In this document: positions 7,142 to 7,989 of the stretch, in pieces
Numbering within the stretch: position 1 is the stretch's first letter
Layout of the letters: the number at the start of each line of letters is the position of its first letter
Assembly (NCBI GenBank): GCA_017304275.1
Contig: JAFKKW010000296.1
Coordinates: 1-7,989, forward strand
Origin: Hyphomicrobiales bacterium
GTDB taxonomy: Bacteria > Pseudomonadota > Alphaproteobacteria > Rhizobiales > Hyphomicrobiaceae
DNA: 7,989 nucleotides
Direction of reading: 5' to 3'
Notes under the pieces: generated by a model
Seen by the model: the letters and a program-made list of their open reading frames with translations, nothing else
What the model was told of the DNA's origin: nothing
Databases searched by the model: none
Program-made: the position numbers and the translations under genes

Positions 7142-7402
7142 TCAGCTCCCGACCAAGCGGGGAAAGCCGTGCGTCAGAAGCAGTCCGAATATTCCCTGCG
7201 CCACGGTGTAAACCCACAGCAGGTAGGTGGTCTGCACGGAGAGCCTGCGCTTTTGGTCGAGCTTGCCCGCCATGTAGCGGGCGATCTGGGCGCAAACTGT
7301 CACCGCAAACCGCGCCTCGGCGAGGAGTTGCGATGCGACCCGCGCATTGCGCTTCCTCAAAGGAATGAGCGCTCGTTCAGAGTCTGGACCTCCAAACGGC
7401 AT
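7142..7402 (-). CDS. Small single-helix membrane protein, function unknown
   Basis: I do not recognise this 86-residue protein. It has a basic, largely hydrophilic first half (PLRKRNARVASQ, 14-25) with a helical AEARFAVTVCAQIARYMAGKL stretch (about 29-49), then one membrane helix at about 58-77 and a short tail, GFPRLVGS. The ATG at 7400-7402 lies three bases after the TAG that ends the KaiC-like remnant, and no good ribosome binding site of its own is visible. This suggests it was translated by coupling to that gene. Translation could instead begin at the internal ATG of residue 44, giving a 43-residue single-helix peptide. It is followed after three bases by the three-helix protein gene, and both are probably one unit. 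Whether it is still expressed now that the upstream gene has decayed is unknown. Confidence 0.6.
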   Translation of the reverse strand: MPFGGPDSERALIPLRKRNARVASQLLAEARFAVTVCAQIARYMAGKLDQKRRLSVQTTYLLWVYTVAQGIFGLLLTHGFPRLVGS

Positions 7403-7405
7403 GGC

Positions 7406-7756
7406 CTAATCCGCGGAGCTAAATCTAGGCACTCCTTGTAGAACGCCTTGAACGTTTTCAAGAACCGGACCGACGAAGCCGTGGAAACACACGCACCCCG
7501 CAAGTTCCGATTGCAAAGTCGTGATACCCTCCCCGATACGACCGGCCGCGATACTTCATGACCTTCAGGCGTCGACGGTCGGCACCGTGCCGATCAATTC
7601 GTCTCGGGTTTCCGATAGGGTAATGTAGAGGGATTTTTGTTTCGTCTTTAAGCCTTCGAGCAAAAACTGAAGTGAAACGGTGGTCTTGCCGGTGCTCGGG
7701 TTGCCTTCCAGAAGGAAAAGACGCCCCCGGGCCAAACCACCGGACACGCTCAGAAC
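7406..7756 (-). pseudogene. Decayed KaiC-like (RAD55-type) two-domain ATPase
   Basis: Three conserved pieces of one protein survive in order. First, from about 7756 to 7586, is the start of ATPase domain 1: SGGLARGRLFLLEG, the Walker A motif GNPSTGKTT and the YITLSETRDEL strand; this frame ends at TGA 7565-7567. Second, in another frame from about 7577 to 7458, is the end of domain 1: RRRLKVMKYRGRSYRGGYHD, then the FAIGTCGVRVFPRL strand, ending at TGA 7458-7460. Third, back in the first frame, 7471-7406, is the C-terminus of domain 2: GPVLENVQGVLQGVPRF, then TAG. The Walker B region of domain 1 and nearly all of domain 2 are missing, so two internal deletions are required. Upstream of the first piece an in-frame TAA (7757-7759) blocks a normal start. 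Intact relatives have about 500 or more residues in two RecA-like domains; roles include clock-like or signalling ATPases. This copy cannot be active. Confidence 0.75.
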
Positions 7757-7814
7757 TTATCCCTCGCTCGAGCGTTCAGATGATAGCGCGCCTCGATTTA
7801 TCGTGGAGGTTATG

Positions 7815-7989
7815 ATGTCTGAGACCGTAGTCGAAATTCTCGATGGACCGGATAAACCCGCATTGCAGTGGGCCGTTTTGTATCCGGAGCGGGGTCAGAC
7901 GGTTACGTTCAAACTGCCGGAGGATGCAGTCGAGGCAACCATCCTGAAGATGGAAGAGGCCGGCGACGGATTTGATTTTGACCTCACCG
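7815..7989 (+). CDS. Acidic protein of unknown function (N-terminal 58 residues; runs off the window)
   Basis: This open frame continues past the right edge. It starts MSETVVEILDGPDK and reads on through PALQWAVLYPERGQTVTFKL to the edge with no stop. Two ATGs lie in tandem (7812 and 7815). I chose 7815 because GGAGG at 7805-7809 is then five bases away, against two for the other. The visible part is rich in Asp and Glu and shows an alternating pattern that suggests beta strands (AVLYPERGQTVTFKLPEDA). I do not recognise a family. It is divergent from the KaiC-like remnant, whose surviving part begins about 60 bases away. A very good ribosome binding site and continuous coding make it likely real. 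Base composition is less GC-rich than that of the genes at the left end of the window. Confidence 0.6.
   Translation, partial: MSETVVEILDGPDKPALQWAVLYPERGQTVTFKLPEDAVEATILKMEEAGDGFDFDLT

Noticed and set aside
7565..7747. A functional 60-residue Walker A protein
   Set aside because: It is only the first fragment of a KaiC-like ATPase; later parts of the same protein follow in other frames, so it is a remnant.
1..7989. CRISPR array, insertion sequence or complete toxin-antitoxin pair
   Set aside because: No regularly spaced repeats, no transposase motifs, and no recognisable toxin or antitoxin were found on either strand.

Overview
The window is GC-rich, densely coded DNA that reads like an alphaproteobacterium, probably Hyphomicrobiales. 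This is inferred from the codon bias towards G/C third positions, the bacterial-type ferredoxin-NADP reductase, and an intergenic repeat of the 'WIPASAGMT' type. It is a chromosomal segment holding two broken genes, with no complete mobile element and no CRISPR array.

Left part (1-2700, plus strand). The window opens inside a molybdopterin oxidoreductase of the DMSO reductase family. A 127-base gap with a perfect 13-bp inverted repeat separates it from a complete ferredoxin/flavodoxin-NADP+ reductase (1102-1875). An exported protein of unknown function follows (2005-2673). A pair of oppositely oriented palindromic repeats then fills the space between converging genes.

Middle (2852-5816). On the minus strand lies a large RND/MMPL-type exporter gene. 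It is broken near its midpoint by a frameshift (about 4104-4115) and an in-frame TAG (4070-4072), although both halves are otherwise well preserved. Divergently, on the plus strand, is a small TusA-family sulfur carrier with its CPxP motif.

Right part (5851-7989). A tRNA-Val(CAC) gene has a plausible sigma-70-type promoter in front. Beyond it the character changes: small unrecognised genes, locally more A/T-rich DNA, and a decayed gene. On the minus strand, reading leftwards, are the remains of a two-domain KaiC-like (RAD55-type) ATPase. Three conserved pieces survive: the domain 1 Walker A, the end of domain 1 and the end of domain 2. Two small membrane protein genes follow it closely, then a strong hairpin terminator. 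A small exported cysteine-containing protein lies between that terminator and the tRNA. At the right edge a divergent acidic protein begins and runs out of the window.

Working together: the molybdoenzyme and the NADP+ reductase are the only pair with an obvious possible redox link. The rest look like independent transcription units. The most informative signals are the two disrupted genes, the two palindromic intergenic structures, and the conserved small-membrane-protein pair attached to the KaiC remnant.
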